From Lysobacteraceae bacterium (GTDB lineage Bacteria; Pseudomonadota; Gammaproteobacteria; Xanthomonadales; Xanthomonadaceae), in contig QBLY01000018.1 of the NCBI GenBank assembly GCA_003241895.1, forward strand, positions 1 through 54,447: a stretch of DNA of 54,447 nt, given 5' to 3'. The position numbers and the translations under genes are program-made. Under the pieces are notes generated by a model that worked only from the letters and a program-made list of their open reading frames with translations, was not told the origin of the DNA and made no database searches. This document shows positions 21,345 through 31,388 of the stretch, piece by piece (the first letter of the stretch is position 1; each line of letters begins with the position of its first letter).

Positions 21345-23495
21345 TCAGAACTTGCCGTAGTAGCCTTCCTTCAATGCGTCGAACAGGTTGGCGGCGCTGT
21401 GCAGCTCGCCGTCATATTCGATTTCGTCGTTGCCCTTGGCCTCCACCATCGACCCGTCCTCGAGCTCGAAGCGGTAGGTGGTGTTCTCCAGGTCGGACTC
21501 CTTCACCAGCACGCCCTGGAAGGCGGCCGGGTTGAAGCGGAACGTGGTGCAACCCTTCAGGCCCTGCTTGTGGGCGTACATGTAGATGTCCTTGAAGTCC
21601 TCGTACGGGTAATCCGTCGGGACGTTGGCGGTCTTGGAAATGGACGAGTCGATCCACTTCTGGCTGGCCGCCTGGATGTCCACGTGCGCCTTGGGCGTGA
21701 TGTCGTCGGCCGAGATGAAGTAGTCGGGCAGGCGGGTGGCGTCGTCGCTGCTGTAGGGCATGGCTTCGGCGTTGACCAGGGTGCGGTAGGCCAGCAGCTC
21801 GAAGCTGAACACCTCGACCTTTTCCTTGGACTTCTTGCCTTCGCGGATCACGTTGCGGCTGTAGTGGTGCGCGAACGACGGCTCGATGCCGTTGCTGGCG
21901 TTGTTGGCCAGGCTCAGCGAGATGGTGCCGGTGGGTGCGATGGAGCTGTGGTGGGTGAAGCGCGCGCCGGACTCCGCCAGCTCGGCCACCAGTTCAGGGG
22001 CCACTTCAGCCACCCGCTGCATGTAGCGCGAGTACTTGGCGTGCAGCTGGCGGCCCTTGATCACCTGGCCGACCTTCCAGCCGTCGGTCTGCATCTCGGG
22101 GCGCTTGCGCAGCATCTCGGCGGTGACGGTGAAGTCCTCGTCCATGATCGGGGCCGGGCCCTTTTCCTTGCCCAGGGCCAGCGCCACTTCCCAGCCGGCC
22201 ACGGCCATTTCGCGGCTCACCTGTTCGGTGAACGCGACCGAAGCGGCCTCGCCGTACTTCATGCGCATCATGGTGACCGTGCTGCCCAGGCCCAGGAAGC
22301 CCATGCCGTGGCGGCGCTTGCGCATGATCTCGTTGCGCTGCTGCTCCAGCGGCAGGCCGTTGATCTCCACCACGTTGTCGAGCATGCGGGTAAACACCCG
22401 CACCACTTCCCGGTATTCCTCCCAGTCGAAGCTCGCCTTGTCGGTGAACGGGTCGCGCACGAAGGTGGTGAGGTTGATCGAGCCCAGCAGGCAGGCGCCA
22501 TACGGCGGCAGCGGCTGTTCGCCACAGGGGTTCGTGGCGCGGATGTTCTCGCACCACCAGTTGTTGTTCATCTCGTTGACCCGGTCGATGAGGATGAAGC
22601 CCGGCTCGGCGAAGTCATACGTGGACGCCATGATGCGGTTCCACAGCATCTGCGCGCGGATGTGGCCGTAGATCTTGCAGGCCACCATGCCGTCTTCGCG
22701 GGTGACGTAGTTGTTGCTGTGCGGCCAGTCGCGCCAGATGACCTGGGTGGGGTCGTCGACGTCGATTTCGTTGCGTTCCTTGATGTTCACCGGGAACACC
22801 AGCGGCCAGTCGGTGTCCTTCTCGACCGCCTGCATGAACTCGTCGGTGACCAGCAGCGAGAGGTTGAACTGGCGCAGGCGGCCGTCCTCGCGCTTGGCGC
22901 CGATGAATTCCTTCACGTCCGGGTGGCTGACGTCGAAGGTGCCCATCTGGGCGCCGCGGCGGCCGCCGGCCGAGCTGACGGTGAAGCACATCTTGTCGTA
23001 GATATCCATGAACGACAGCGGGCCCGAGGTGTAGGCGCCGGCGCCGGACACGTAGGCGCCGCGCGGGCGCAGCGTCGAGAACTCATAGCCGATGCCGCAG
23101 CCGGCCTTGAGCGTCAGCCCGGCCTCGTGGACCTTGCCCAGGATGTCGTCCATCGAGTCGGTGATGATCCCCGACACGGTGCAGTTGATGGTGCTGGTGG
23201 CCGGCTTGTGCTCGAGCGCGCCGGCGTTGGACGTGATGCGGCCGGCGGGGATCGCCCCGCGGCGCAGCGCCCAGACGAAGCGCTCGTACCAGTACTTCTG
23301 CTTCTCGCTGGTCGGCTCGGCCTCGGCCAGGGCCTTGGCCACACGTTGGTAGGTGTGGTCGATGGACGTATCCACCGGATCGCCCTTCTTGGTCTTGAGG
23401 CGATACTTCTTGTCCCAGATGTCCTGGGATGCCGGCTGCATCTCGATGACCTGCGCCGTGCTGTTCTTGACCGCCTCCAGGCGAACCGTGCTCAT
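21345..23495 (-). CDS. nrdJa: adenosylcobalamin-dependent ribonucleotide reductase, catalytic component NrdJa
   Basis: A 716-residue class II ribonucleotide reductase large chain, which makes deoxynucleotides from ribonucleotides using B12 and no oxygen. The active-site loop NPCGEQPLPPYGACLLGSIN (cysteine and glutamate) is near residue 320, preceded by STINCTVSGIITDSMDDI and AGCGIGYEFS and followed by PTGTISLSLANNASNGIEP. The redox C-terminal cysteines are absent; they are on NrdJb, encoded beyond the H1-like gene. AAGGA lies three bases before the ATG. Upstream are a consensus-like promoter and an NrdR-like box, with a leader of about 240 bases between them and the start. Confidence 0.92.
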   Translation of the reverse strand: MSTVRLEAVKNSTAQVIEMQPASQDIWDKKYRLKTKKGDPVDTSIDHTYQRVAKALAEAEPTSEKQKYWYERFVWALRRGAIPAGRITSNAGALEHKPATSTINCTVSGIITDSMDDILGKVHEAGLTLKAGCGIGYEFSTLRPRGAYVSGAGAYTSGPLSFMDIYDKMCFTVSSAGGRRGAQMGTFDVSHPDVKEFIGAKREDGRLRQFNLSLLVTDEFMQAVEKDTDWPLVFPVNIKERNEIDVDDPTQVIWRDWPHSNNYVTREDGMVACKIYGHIRAQMLWNRIMASTYDFAEPGFILIDRVNEMNNNWWCENIRATNPCGEQPLPPYGACLLGSINLTTFVRDPFTDKASFDWEEYREVVRVFTRMLDNVVEINGLPLEQQRNEIMRKRRHGMGFLGLGSTVTMMRMKYGEAASVAFTEQVSREMAVAGWEVALALGKEKGPAPIMDEDFTVTAEMLRKRPEMQTDGWKVGQVIKGRQLHAKYSRYMQRVAEVAPELVAELAESGARFTHHSSIAPTGTISLSLANNASNGIEPSFAHHYSRNVIREGKKSKEKVEVFSFELLAYRTLVNAEAMPYSSDDATRLPDYFISADDITPKAHVDIQAASQKWIDSSISKTANVPTDYPYEDFKDIYMYAHKQGLKGCTTFRFNPAAFQGVLVKESDLENTTYRFELEDGSMVEAKGNDEIEYDGELHSAANLFDALKEGYYGKF

Positions 23496-23735
23496 AAGTC
23501 CTTTCTTCCTCCCGGGTCACCCCTCGGTGGGGGCGCCTTGTTGTGAATTCTTATTGGGTCGTGCCGGCCAGCAAGCCGAGGAACAAGGGGCCCGTCCGCG
23601 GTGTGTGACCCCGAGGCCTGGACTCTGTCCGTTCCGCTCCCTGCATGCCGTATCGCCATCGCGTCGTGCATTTTGCAACGACCCCAAGCCTTGGGGCCGC
23701 CCCCCGCCGCACAACACAAGATGTAGTGGCGGCGG
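23496..23735 (-). other. long untranslated leader of nrdJa
   Basis: From the predicted start site near 23735 to the nrdJa ATG there are about 240 bases with no credible gene. Several GC-rich stems are possible (for example CCCC...GGGG near 23519-23533). I looked for a cobalamin riboswitch, because the enzyme uses B12, and did not find the conserved B12 box. Confidence 0.45.
23714..23729. promoter_or_regulatory. NrdR-like box
   Basis: CCACTACATCTTGTGT on the minus strand matches 13 of 16 positions of the NrdR box consensus (ACACWATATATWGTGT). It lies about +6 to +21 from the predicted transcription start, where a repressor would block initiation. A weaker symmetric sequence (CCCCAAGCCTTGGGG, 23682-23696) lies about 32 bp away, close to the usual spacing of NrdR box pairs. 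Confidence 0.6.
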
Positions 23736-23741
23736 GAGCCA

Positions 23742-23770
23742 AAACTACCCCTCCCTCGGGGGTCTGTCAA
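23742..23770 (-). promoter_or_regulatory. sigma-70-type promoter for nrdJa
   Basis: On the minus strand TTGACA (23765-23770) is followed after exactly 17 bp by TAGTTT (23742-23747), a fair -10. The NrdR-like box follows directly. It is the only good promoter candidate ahead of nrdJa. Confidence 0.55.
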
Positions 23771-24080
23771 CGTCTTGCAACATGGGAAAAATCAGCCGCT
23801 TCAAGATGTTCCACGGCTCTCCAAGACTTCGCCTGAAACCACGGGAACGGCGTTTTAACGTAAGAAACCCAGACCGGGCGGCCCGTGGAACCATGCCGGA
23901 ACGTGATCGGGTCCGCGATTCCGGCCCCACCGTTCGTCGGCCCGCCGTCTGATCCGGAGCCGCCGGCCGGCCCGCGCACGGGCCCGGCTCGACCCCTTGT
24001 CCAGCCGCCGTTGGGTTCCCATCTGCTATTTGATTCACTTGCGGCCCGATCCCTGGGCCAGAAATTTCCGGAGCCACCCA
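23771..24080. other. intergenic stretch upstream of the Do-like protease
   Basis: About 310 bases between the nrd promoter and the protease start. I looked for an envelope-stress (sigma-E-type) promoter and found only half-matches (GGAACGT at 23898-23904 and GTCTGA at 23947-23952) that are too far apart. GGAG near 24070 is the protease Shine-Dalgarno. Nothing else is convincing. Confidence 0.4.
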
Positions 24081-25535
24081 ATGCGTTTCCTGACCGCCGC
24101 CACCTGCCTGCTGATCGCCGCCGCCGCTGGCGCCGGCGCCAGCCACTGGCTGTTCCAGCCGGCCGAGCCGGCCCCCGCCGCCGCGCCCACCCGGGCCGCC
24201 GCCGCGCTGGACCGGGCCGCCACCCTCGCCCTGCCGCGCGCCGCGCAAGCCGCCCTGCCCGCCGGCGACGGCGCCGTCGTCATGCCGTCGCTGGCGCCGA
24301 TGCTGGAAAACGTGACCCCGGCCGTGGTGAACATCTACACCCGCCAAGTGGTCCGGGTGCGCAACCCGCTGCAGGAACTGTTCGGCATGCCGGGCATGCC
24401 CCAGCAGCGCGTGCAGCAGTCGCTGGGTTCGGGTGTGATCGTGGACGCCGAGCGCGGGCTGGTGCTGACCAACAACCACGTCATCGAAAACGCCGACGGC
24501 GTGTCGGTGACCCTGGCCGACGGCCGCACGCTCGAGGCCGAGCTGGTGGGCGCCGACCCCGACACCGACGTGGCGGTGGTCCGCATCCCGGCCGAAGGCC
24601 TCACCGCCCTGAACCTGGCCGACTCGACCGAACTGCGCGTGGGTGATTTCGTGGTGGCCGTGGGCAATCCCTTCGGCCTGGGCCAGACGGTCACCAGCGG
24701 CATCGTCTCGGCCGTGGGCCGCAGCGGCCTGCAGGGCCTGGGCTACCAGAACTTCATCCAGACCGACGCGTCCATCAACCCGGGCAACTCCGGCGGCGCG
24801 CTGGTGAACCTGCGCGGCGAACTGGTGGGCATCAACACCGCCAGCTTCAACCCGCGCGGCAGTGCGGCCGGCAACATCGGCCTGGGCTTCGCCATTCCCG
24901 CCAACCTGGCGCGCGAAGTCATGCGCCAGCTGATGGCCTACGGCGAGGTGCGCCGCGGCTCGCTGGGCCTGGACGGCGGGGACATCAACGAATTCAACGC
25001 CAAGCAGCTCGGCCTGTCGCCCAACGTGCGCGGCGCGCTGGTGGAGCGCGTGTACCGCGGCTCGCCGGCGGAGGCCGCAGGCGTGCGGCCGGGCGACGTG
25101 ATCACGGCCGCCAACGGCGAGCGGGTGGACGGCGCCCAGTCGCTGCGCAACGTCGAGGGCCTGCTGCCGGTGGACCAGCGCGTCACGCTGGAGTTGCAGC
25201 GCGGCGACCAGAAGCTGAGCGTACAGGCGGTGTTGAAGGCCCAGGCCAAGGAAATCGACGGCGGCGACATTGATCCGCGCCTGGCCGGCGCCACGCTGAC
25301 CGAACTGCCGGAGCGATTCCGCCAGCAGGGCCTGATCGGCGTGGTGGCCAGCAAGGTCACGCCCGGCAGCCGCGCCGCCACCAGCGGCCTGCGTGCCGGC
25401 GACCGCATCGGCCAGGTCAACCGCGCCAACGTGGGTGACCTGGCCGCGTTCCGCAGCGCCCTGGCCTCGCCGCCGCGCGAGCTGGTGCTGAGCGTGGCGC
25501 GCGGTGGCCGCTTCGGCTACCTGGTAATGCAGTGA
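24081..25535 (+). CDS. Do-family periplasmic serine protease (DegP/DegQ-like)
   Basis: A 484-residue protease/chaperone of envelope quality control. An N-terminal hydrophobic segment (FLTAATCLLIAAAAGAGA) acts as signal or anchor. The trypsin-like domain has the full triad: H133 in LTNNHVIEN, D163 in DPDTDVAV and S237 in NPGNSGG. Two PDZ domains follow (GSPAEAAGVRPGDVITAANG; SRAATSGLRAGDRIGQVN). The short Q-linker and two PDZ units suit DegQ/DegP rather than the single-PDZ DegS. ATG 24081 has GGAG seven bases upstream; the longer frame from 23997 lacks a signal peptide at its start. It is followed by YqjD-like genes on the same strand. Confidence 0.9.
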   Translation: MRFLTAATCLLIAAAAGAGASHWLFQPAEPAPAAAPTRAAAALDRAATLALPRAAQAALPAGDGAVVMPSLAPMLENVTPAVVNIYTRQVVRVRNPLQELFGMPGMPQQRVQQSLGSGVIVDAERGLVLTNNHVIENADGVSVTLADGRTLEAELVGADPDTDVAVVRIPAEGLTALNLADSTELRVGDFVVAVGNPFGLGQTVTSGIVSAVGRSGLQGLGYQNFIQTDASINPGNSGGALVNLRGELVGINTASFNPRGSAAGNIGLGFAIPANLAREVMRQLMAYGEVRRGSLGLDGGDINEFNAKQLGLSPNVRGALVERVYRGSPAEAAGVRPGDVITAANGERVDGAQSLRNVEGLLPVDQRVTLELQRGDQKLSVQAVLKAQAKEIDGGDIDPRLAGATLTELPERFRQQGLIGVVASKVTPGSRAATSGLRAGDRIGQVNRANVGDLAAFRSALASPPRELVLSVARGGRFGYLVMQ

Positions 25536-25607
25536 GTGCGTCGCCGCACCGGCCCCGGTCGCGGCGACGGTGTAATGTGATCCCTTGACGCACGCAGGAG
25601 AGTGGCC

Positions 25608-25916
25608 ATGAACCGACCCAACACCGACAACGCCTTCCAGCCCGACGCCAATCCGTCCCACCTGGATGCCGCCAAGGAAAACCTCGGCGACGCCCGCGAT
25701 GCGCTCAAGGACGGCGTCACCGATGCGATGGACGCCACGGCGGCCGCCGCCAGCGAAGCCAAGGCCGAGATCGAAGAAAAGCTCCAGGGCCTGCTCGACC
25801 AGGGCAAGGGCATGCTGACCCAGGCCGAAGACCTGATCCGCAGCAAGCCGCTGGCCTCGTTCGGCGTCGCCTTCGCGGCCGGCTACCTGGTCGCAGCGCT
25901 GACCCGCCGCAAGTAA
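25608..25916 (+). CDS. DUF883 (YqjD/ElaB-like) protein
   Basis: A 102-residue protein: an amphipathic helical, Ala-rich N-terminal part (AAKENLGDARDALKDGVTDA; ASEAKAEIEEKLQGLL) and a C-terminal membrane anchor (PLASFGVAFAAGYLVAALTRRK-type). Members of this family are inner-membrane tail-anchored proteins; YqjD of E. coli binds ribosomes in stationary phase. AGGAG lies seven bases before ATG 25608, and the GTG two codons earlier is too close to it. It leads a group of four overlapping or closely spaced genes ending with the PerM-like transporter. Confidence 0.82.
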   Translation: MNRPNTDNAFQPDANPSHLDAAKENLGDARDALKDGVTDAMDATAAAASEAKAEIEEKLQGLLDQGKGMLTQAEDLIRSKPLASFGVAFAAGYLVAALTRRK

Positions 25917-25925
25917 GCGGCCCAG

Positions 25926-26396
25926 ATGAGCGAGCCCAACGCGGCGCCCGACCCGGCCCCGCCCGCCAGCGGGCCACCTTCGGCGGCACCGGGCGCGGCC
26001 GGAACCGTCAGCGCCGATACCCAGGCGGTGATCGATGCGGCCAAGGCCGCGGCCGGGTCGTACGTCGGCGGCTTCACCGTGCTCAGGCGGCTGTTTGCCT
26101 CTGAAGTAAGCCTGGCGCGCGACGCGCTGGTGCGCGCACTTATCCACCTGTTGGTGACCACCGTGATGCTGGGCACCGCCTACCTGCTGCTGACCGCCCT
26201 GCTGGTGGCCGGGCTGCGTGCATCGGGTGTGCCCTGGTCGCTGGCGCTGGGCGTGCCGCTGCTGGTGAGCCTGGCTGTCGCGGTGTCTGGCATCCTGCGC
26301 GCGCGCAAGCTGCTGCGCTACGCCGACTTCGATGCCACCCGGCGCCAGATCAAGCACGTCTTCAAGGTCAGTTCGCAAGAGGACACGCCGCTGTGA
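25926..26396 (+). CDS. phage holin family / DUF1469 (YqjE-like) membrane protein
   Basis: A 156-residue protein. A Pro/Ala-rich N-terminus is followed by a helical segment and two membrane helices (ALIHLLVTTVMLGTAYLLL and VPLLVSLAVAVSGILRA). A charged tail follows. This layout is that of DUF1469/YqjE proteins, which stand next to YqjD-type genes in many proteobacteria; they are called holin-like but are not phage genes. It is 9 bp after the DUF883 gene and overlaps the next by 4 bp. No direct function is known. Confidence 0.8.
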   Translation: MSEPNAAPDPAPPASGPPSAAPGAAGTVSADTQAVIDAAKAAAGSYVGGFTVLRRLFASEVSLARDALVRALIHLLVTTVMLGTAYLLLTALLVAGLRASGVPWSLALGVPLLVSLAVAVSGILRARKLLRYADFDATRRQIKHVFKVSSQEDTPL

Positions 26397-26827
26397 AAGG
26401 CCTGGACGAGAAGATCGCCGCCGTGCAGCAGGCCGAGGCAGAATGCGCGCGCCAGCGTTCGGACGCGCATGAGGCCTGGCAGCACCTGCGCGATGAAGTG
26501 CAGCGCACGGCCACCCCGGTGCGCATCGTCGTCTCTGGCGTGGCGCTGGGCTTCGCCAGCGGCCTGGCCACGTCGGGCGCAGCCGCGGCGGCGAACGGCA
26601 AGCTCGTCAGCGGACCGCTCTTCTCCATGCTGATGGATACCGTGGTGCCCGGCCTGCTGGCGGGCATCACGGCGGCGGCCACGGCGTCGAGCGAAGTCGA
26701 GGACGCCGCCGACGAGGCCGTGGACGAAGCCATCGCGGAGGTGCAGGCCGAGCCAGTCGAGGCAGCGCCGCCGGCCAAGCGCAAGCGCAAGCCCAGGGGT
26801 CCCCGCCGTGACCGCACCGACGCCTGA
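26393..26827 (+). CDS. hypothetical membrane-associated protein of the YqjD/E operon
   Basis: A 144-residue protein starting at GTG 26393, which overlaps the stop of the holin-like gene by 4 bp (GTGA). An N-terminal coiled coil (VQQAEAECARQRSDAHEAW) leads to two glycine/alanine-rich hydrophobic stretches (IVVSGVALGFASGLA; MDTVVPGLLAGITAAA) and a basic tail (KRKRKPRGPRRDR). It occupies the place of YqjK in the E. coli order but I see no clear sequence match. Probably co-expressed with the genes around it. Confidence 0.65.
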   Translation: MKGLDEKIAAVQQAEAECARQRSDAHEAWQHLRDEVQRTATPVRIVVSGVALGFASGLATSGAAAAANGKLVSGPLFSMLMDTVVPGLLAGITAAATASSEVEDAADEAVDEAIAEVQAEPVEAAPPAKRKRKPRGPRRDRTDA

Positions 26828-27938
26828 CGCCGCCCTGCCGCCCCCACCCGTGCCGGCGCGCGCCGAGACGCCGGCCCAGGTCGCCAGCTCGCACGCCGCG
26901 CGCCTGGCCGCGCTGCGCAACAACTCGCGGCTGCTGTGGACCCTGGTGATCATCGTGGGGCTGTACACCTGCTATTTCGCCAGCAGCCTGCTCTTGCCGC
27001 TGGTGATGGCGGCCTTCTTCGCCATGCTGCTCAGCCCGCTGATCAACCGCGCGCCGCTGCGCTGGCTGCCGCGCAGCCTGGCGGCGCTTTTCCTGGTGGC
27101 CGCGCTGGTGGGCAGCCTGGGCGCCGTGACGGTGTTCGTGGCGCCGTCGGCCGGGGAATGGGCGCGCAACGTGCCGTTCCTGCTGCGCGAGGCGGCGCCC
27201 AAGCTCAAGACCATGATCGAGCCGCTGGAGGACGCGCGCCGGGCCAGCGAATCGTTCGACGAACTCACCGGTGGCAATGCCGACGACAGCGAGCGCGTGG
27301 TGATACGACCCCCCACCACCGACCTGCTGTCGACCACGCCCAAGGTGCTGGGCTCGGTGCTGGCGGTGCTGCTGCTCACCTTCACCTTCCTGGTGTACGG
27401 CGACGACCTGCTCAACAAGCTGCTGCGCCTGCGCCGCACCCGCGCGCAGAAGCGGCTCACGGCCGACATCGTCCAGCAGATCCAGAGCGACCTGTCGCGC
27501 TACGTGCTCACCATCAGCGCCACCAGCGCGGTGCTGGGCGGCGTCACGGCGGGGTACCTGTGGTACCTGGGCGCCGACGACCCGCTGCTGTGGGGCGTGC
27601 TGGCGGCGGCGCTCAACCTCACGCCCATCGCCGGGCCGCTGGTAATGGCGTCGCTGTTGGCGCTGGTCGGGCTGTCGCAGTTCGACACGGTGGGCGCGGC
27701 GCTGCTGCCGGCCGCCGGCTACGTGATGTTCAATGCGCTGGAGAGCAACCTGCTCACGCCGATGCTGCTGGGTCGCACGATGCGCATCAACCCGCTGGCG
27801 ATCATCCTGTGGCTGCTGCTGTGGGGCTGGGTGTGGGGCGTGGTGGGCCTGCTGGTGGCGGTGCCGATGCTGGTATGCCTGAAGATCGTCGCCAGCCGGG
27901 TCGAGGCCTGGCAGGGCTGGGCCAAGCTTCTGGAATAG
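26808..27938 (+). CDS. AI-2E family (PerM-like) transporter
   Basis: A 376-residue multi-pass membrane protein of the AI-2E/UPF0118 family. Paired helices lie near residues 45-110 (LVIIVGLYTCYFASSLLLPL), then a soluble loop, then six or so helices ending with LLWGWVWGVVGLLVAVPMLV, the typical signature GxxxGxxxAxP. Family members are exporters or antiporters; the substrate here is unknown. It begins at GTG 26808 and overlaps the previous gene by 20 bp. The membrane-rich operon suggests an envelope role. Confidence 0.8.
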   Translation: MTAPTPDAALPPPPVPARAETPAQVASSHAARLAALRNNSRLLWTLVIIVGLYTCYFASSLLLPLVMAAFFAMLLSPLINRAPLRWLPRSLAALFLVAALVGSLGAVTVFVAPSAGEWARNVPFLLREAAPKLKTMIEPLEDARRASESFDELTGGNADDSERVVIRPPTTDLLSTTPKVLGSVLAVLLLTFTFLVYGDDLLNKLLRLRRTRAQKRLTADIVQQIQSDLSRYVLTISATSAVLGGVTAGYLWYLGADDPLLWGVLAAALNLTPIAGPLVMASLLALVGLSQFDTVGAALLPAAGYVMFNALESNLLTPMLLGRTMRINPLAIILWLLLWGWVWGVVGLLVAVPMLVCLKIVASRVEAWQGWAKLLE

Positions 27939-27980
27939 CGTTCACCCTGGGCGAACCGGCCGCCGCGTTATCCTTGGCGG

Positions 27981-28690
27981 GTGAAGAACCCTCCGCTTGC
28001 CCTCAGCCTCGACCTCGACGACACCCTTTGGCCGATCTGGCCCTCGATTGAACGCGCCGAGCGCGCGCTGGACGCCTTCCTGCACCAGCACTGCCCGCGC
28101 ACGGCGCAGCGCTACCCGATCCAGCGGATGCGCGAGCTGCGCGCAGTGATGGCCGAGCGCCACCCGCAGTTCCTGCACGACTACAGCCACCAGCGCGTGC
28201 TGTCGCTGCGCCACGCGCTGGAGGATTCGGGCGACGATCTAAGCCACGCCGAGCCCGCCTACGAGGCCTTCATCGTCAGCCGCAACCAGGTGGACTTCTA
28301 CCCCGACGCGCTGGCCGCGCTGGGGCGGCTGTCGGCGCGGCTGCCGTTGGCGGCGCTCACCAACGGCAACGCCGACCTGGAGCGCATCGGCATCCAGGCG
28401 CATTTCCGGGTCTTCGTCAGCGCCCGCGAGCACGGCCACGCCAAGCCCGATACGCCGATCTTCCACGCCACCTGCGAGCGCCTGGGCCAGGCCCCGGCCG
28501 ACGTGCTGCACATCGGCGACGACCCGATGATGGACGTGGTGGGCGCGCGCCGGGCCGGCATGCCCAGCTGCTGGATCAACCGCCGCAAGGAGCGCTGGCC
28601 GGCCGACCTGCCGCGCCCGGACCTTGAATTCGCTACGCTGGCCGGGCTGGCCGACTGGCTCGACCACGCCCACCCCCTTCCGGAGCCACG

Positions 28691-28694
<4 letters not shown>
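27981..28694 (+). CDS. HAD-superfamily hydrolase
   Basis: A 237-residue phosphatase of the haloacid dehalogenase superfamily. Motif I is DLDDT (nucleophile D11, D13). Motif II is in ALTNGNADL, motif III's lysine in GHAKPDTPIF, and motif IV is HIGDDPMMDVVGARRAG. An all-helical cap lies between motifs I and II. Such enzymes hydrolyse phosphate from small molecules; the substrate cannot be read from the sequence. The start is GTG 27981. The stop overlaps the aminopeptidase ATG by 4 bp, so the pair is co-translated. Confidence 0.85.
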
Positions 28695-30088
<1,394 letters not shown>

Positions 30089-30179
30089 CAACCGGCAGTA
30101 CCCGGCGGCAGGCCCCGCGGCTCACAATGCCCTGACCCCGACCCGCGCAGACTGCGCCGGCCTTGTCTTGGAGCGCCCC

Positions 30180-31385
30180 ATGGATTCGTCGCAGGACCTG
30201 CTCAAACAGCTGCACATCGACCGCCGCCCCGCCGCCAGGAAGCGGCGCCCGCGCTGGCTGGTGCCGCTGGCGGTGGTCGTGGTCATCGTGGGCGTCGGTG
30301 TCGTCTTTTCGTCGACGCGCCCCGTGGCGGTGGAAACCGCGAAGGCCCGCGCCGCCGCCGAACTGGGCACCGCCTCGGTGCTGGACGCCTCGGGCTATAT
30401 CACCGCGCGGCGCATCGCCACGGTGTCGTCCAAGATCACCGGCAAGGTCCGCGAGGTGCTGATCGAAGAAGGCCAGCGCGTGGCCGAAGGCGAAGTGCTG
30501 GCCTACCTGGACCCGGCCGACGCCGAGGCCCAGCGCGACCTGGCCGGCGCCCAGCTTGCCTCGTCGCGCTCGCAGCTGGCCGAGGCGCAGGCCCAGCTCA
30601 CGCTGGCCAACCAGACGCTCAAGCGCCAGAAGGAACTCGCTGCGCGCCAGCTGGTGGCCGCCTCGTCGCTGGACGCCGCCGTGGCCGACCGCGATTCGCG
30701 CGCCGCCCGGCTGGTCAGCCTGCAGCGCGCCGTGCAGGTCGCCCAGGACCAGCTGGCCATCACCGCGCTGAGCGTGGACAACACCATCATCCGCGCGCCG
30801 TTTGCCGGCGTCATCGTCGCCAAGGCCGCGCAGCCGGGCGAGATGATCTCGCCCATCAGCGCCGGCGGCGGCTCCATCCGCACCGGCATCGGCACCCTGG
30901 TGGATATGGATTCGCTGGAGGTGCAGGTGGACGTCAACGAGGCCTACATCGGCCGCGTGACGCCCAAGATGCCGGTCGAAGCGGTGCTCAACGCGTACCC
31001 CGACTGGAAGATCCCGGCCGAGGTGATCGCCATCGTGCCCACCGCCGACCGCAGCAAGGCCACGGTGAAGGTGCGCATCGCGCTCACCTCCAAGGACACC
31101 CGCATCGTGCCCGACATGGGCGTGCGCGTGAGCTTCCTGGACGAGGCCAAGCCCGACGCCCCGCCGCCGGCCGGCGCCTTCGTGCCCGAGCGCGCGGTGG
31201 TGACGGTTGACGGCGCCTCGCACGTGTTCACCGTGGTCGAGGGCCGCGCCTCGCGCGTCGCCGTCACCCTGGGCGAGAAGCGCGACACCGACCAGCAGGT
31301 GCTTACCGGCCTGGCGGGTGGCGAGACCGTGGTGCTGTCGCCGTCGGAAAAACTCGGCGACGGCGACAAGGTCGCGGTCAAGTAA
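30180..31385 (+). CDS. membrane-fusion (MacA-like) efflux adaptor
   Basis: A 401-residue adaptor. One membrane anchor (LVPLAVVVVIVGVGVVFSS, about 30-48) is followed by lipoyl/barrel segments (TVSSKITGKVREVLIEEGQR; IRAPFAGVIVAKAAQPGEM) and a coiled-coil hairpin rich in Ala/Gln at about 105-200. The C-terminal part is the membrane-proximal domain. It is the first of four genes encoding a MacAB-like tripartite efflux system: adaptor, ATPase and two permeases. ATG 30180 has GGAG six bases upstream; the TTG at 30168 is not needed. Confidence 0.85.
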   Translation: MDSSQDLLKQLHIDRRPAARKRRPRWLVPLAVVVVIVGVGVVFSSTRPVAVETAKARAAAELGTASVLDASGYITARRIATVSSKITGKVREVLIEEGQRVAEGEVLAYLDPADAEAQRDLAGAQLASSRSQLAEAQAQLTLANQTLKRQKELAARQLVAASSLDAAVADRDSRAARLVSLQRAVQVAQDQLAITALSVDNTIIRAPFAGVIVAKAAQPGEMISPISAGGGSIRTGIGTLVDMDSLEVQVDVNEAYIGRVTPKMPVEAVLNAYPDWKIPAEVIAIVPTADRSKATVKVRIALTSKDTRIVPDMGVRVSFLDEAKPDAPPPAGAFVPERAVVTVDGASHVFTVVEGRASRVAVTLGEKRDTDQQVLTGLAGGETVVLSPSEKLGDGDKVAVK

Positions 31386-31388
31386 GCC

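Noticed and set aside
23496-23780. Cobalamin riboswitch before nrdJa
   Set aside because: I looked for the conserved B12 box and did not find a match; only general GC-rich stems are seen.
23898-23952. Sigma-E-type promoter for the Do-like protease
   Set aside because: GGAAC and GTCTGA elements are about 42 bp apart, far beyond the usual 15-17 bp spacer.
25926-26396. Phage origin for the holin-like gene
   Set aside because: It belongs to the YqjE-type chromosomal family paired with DUF883; no phage genes are nearby.
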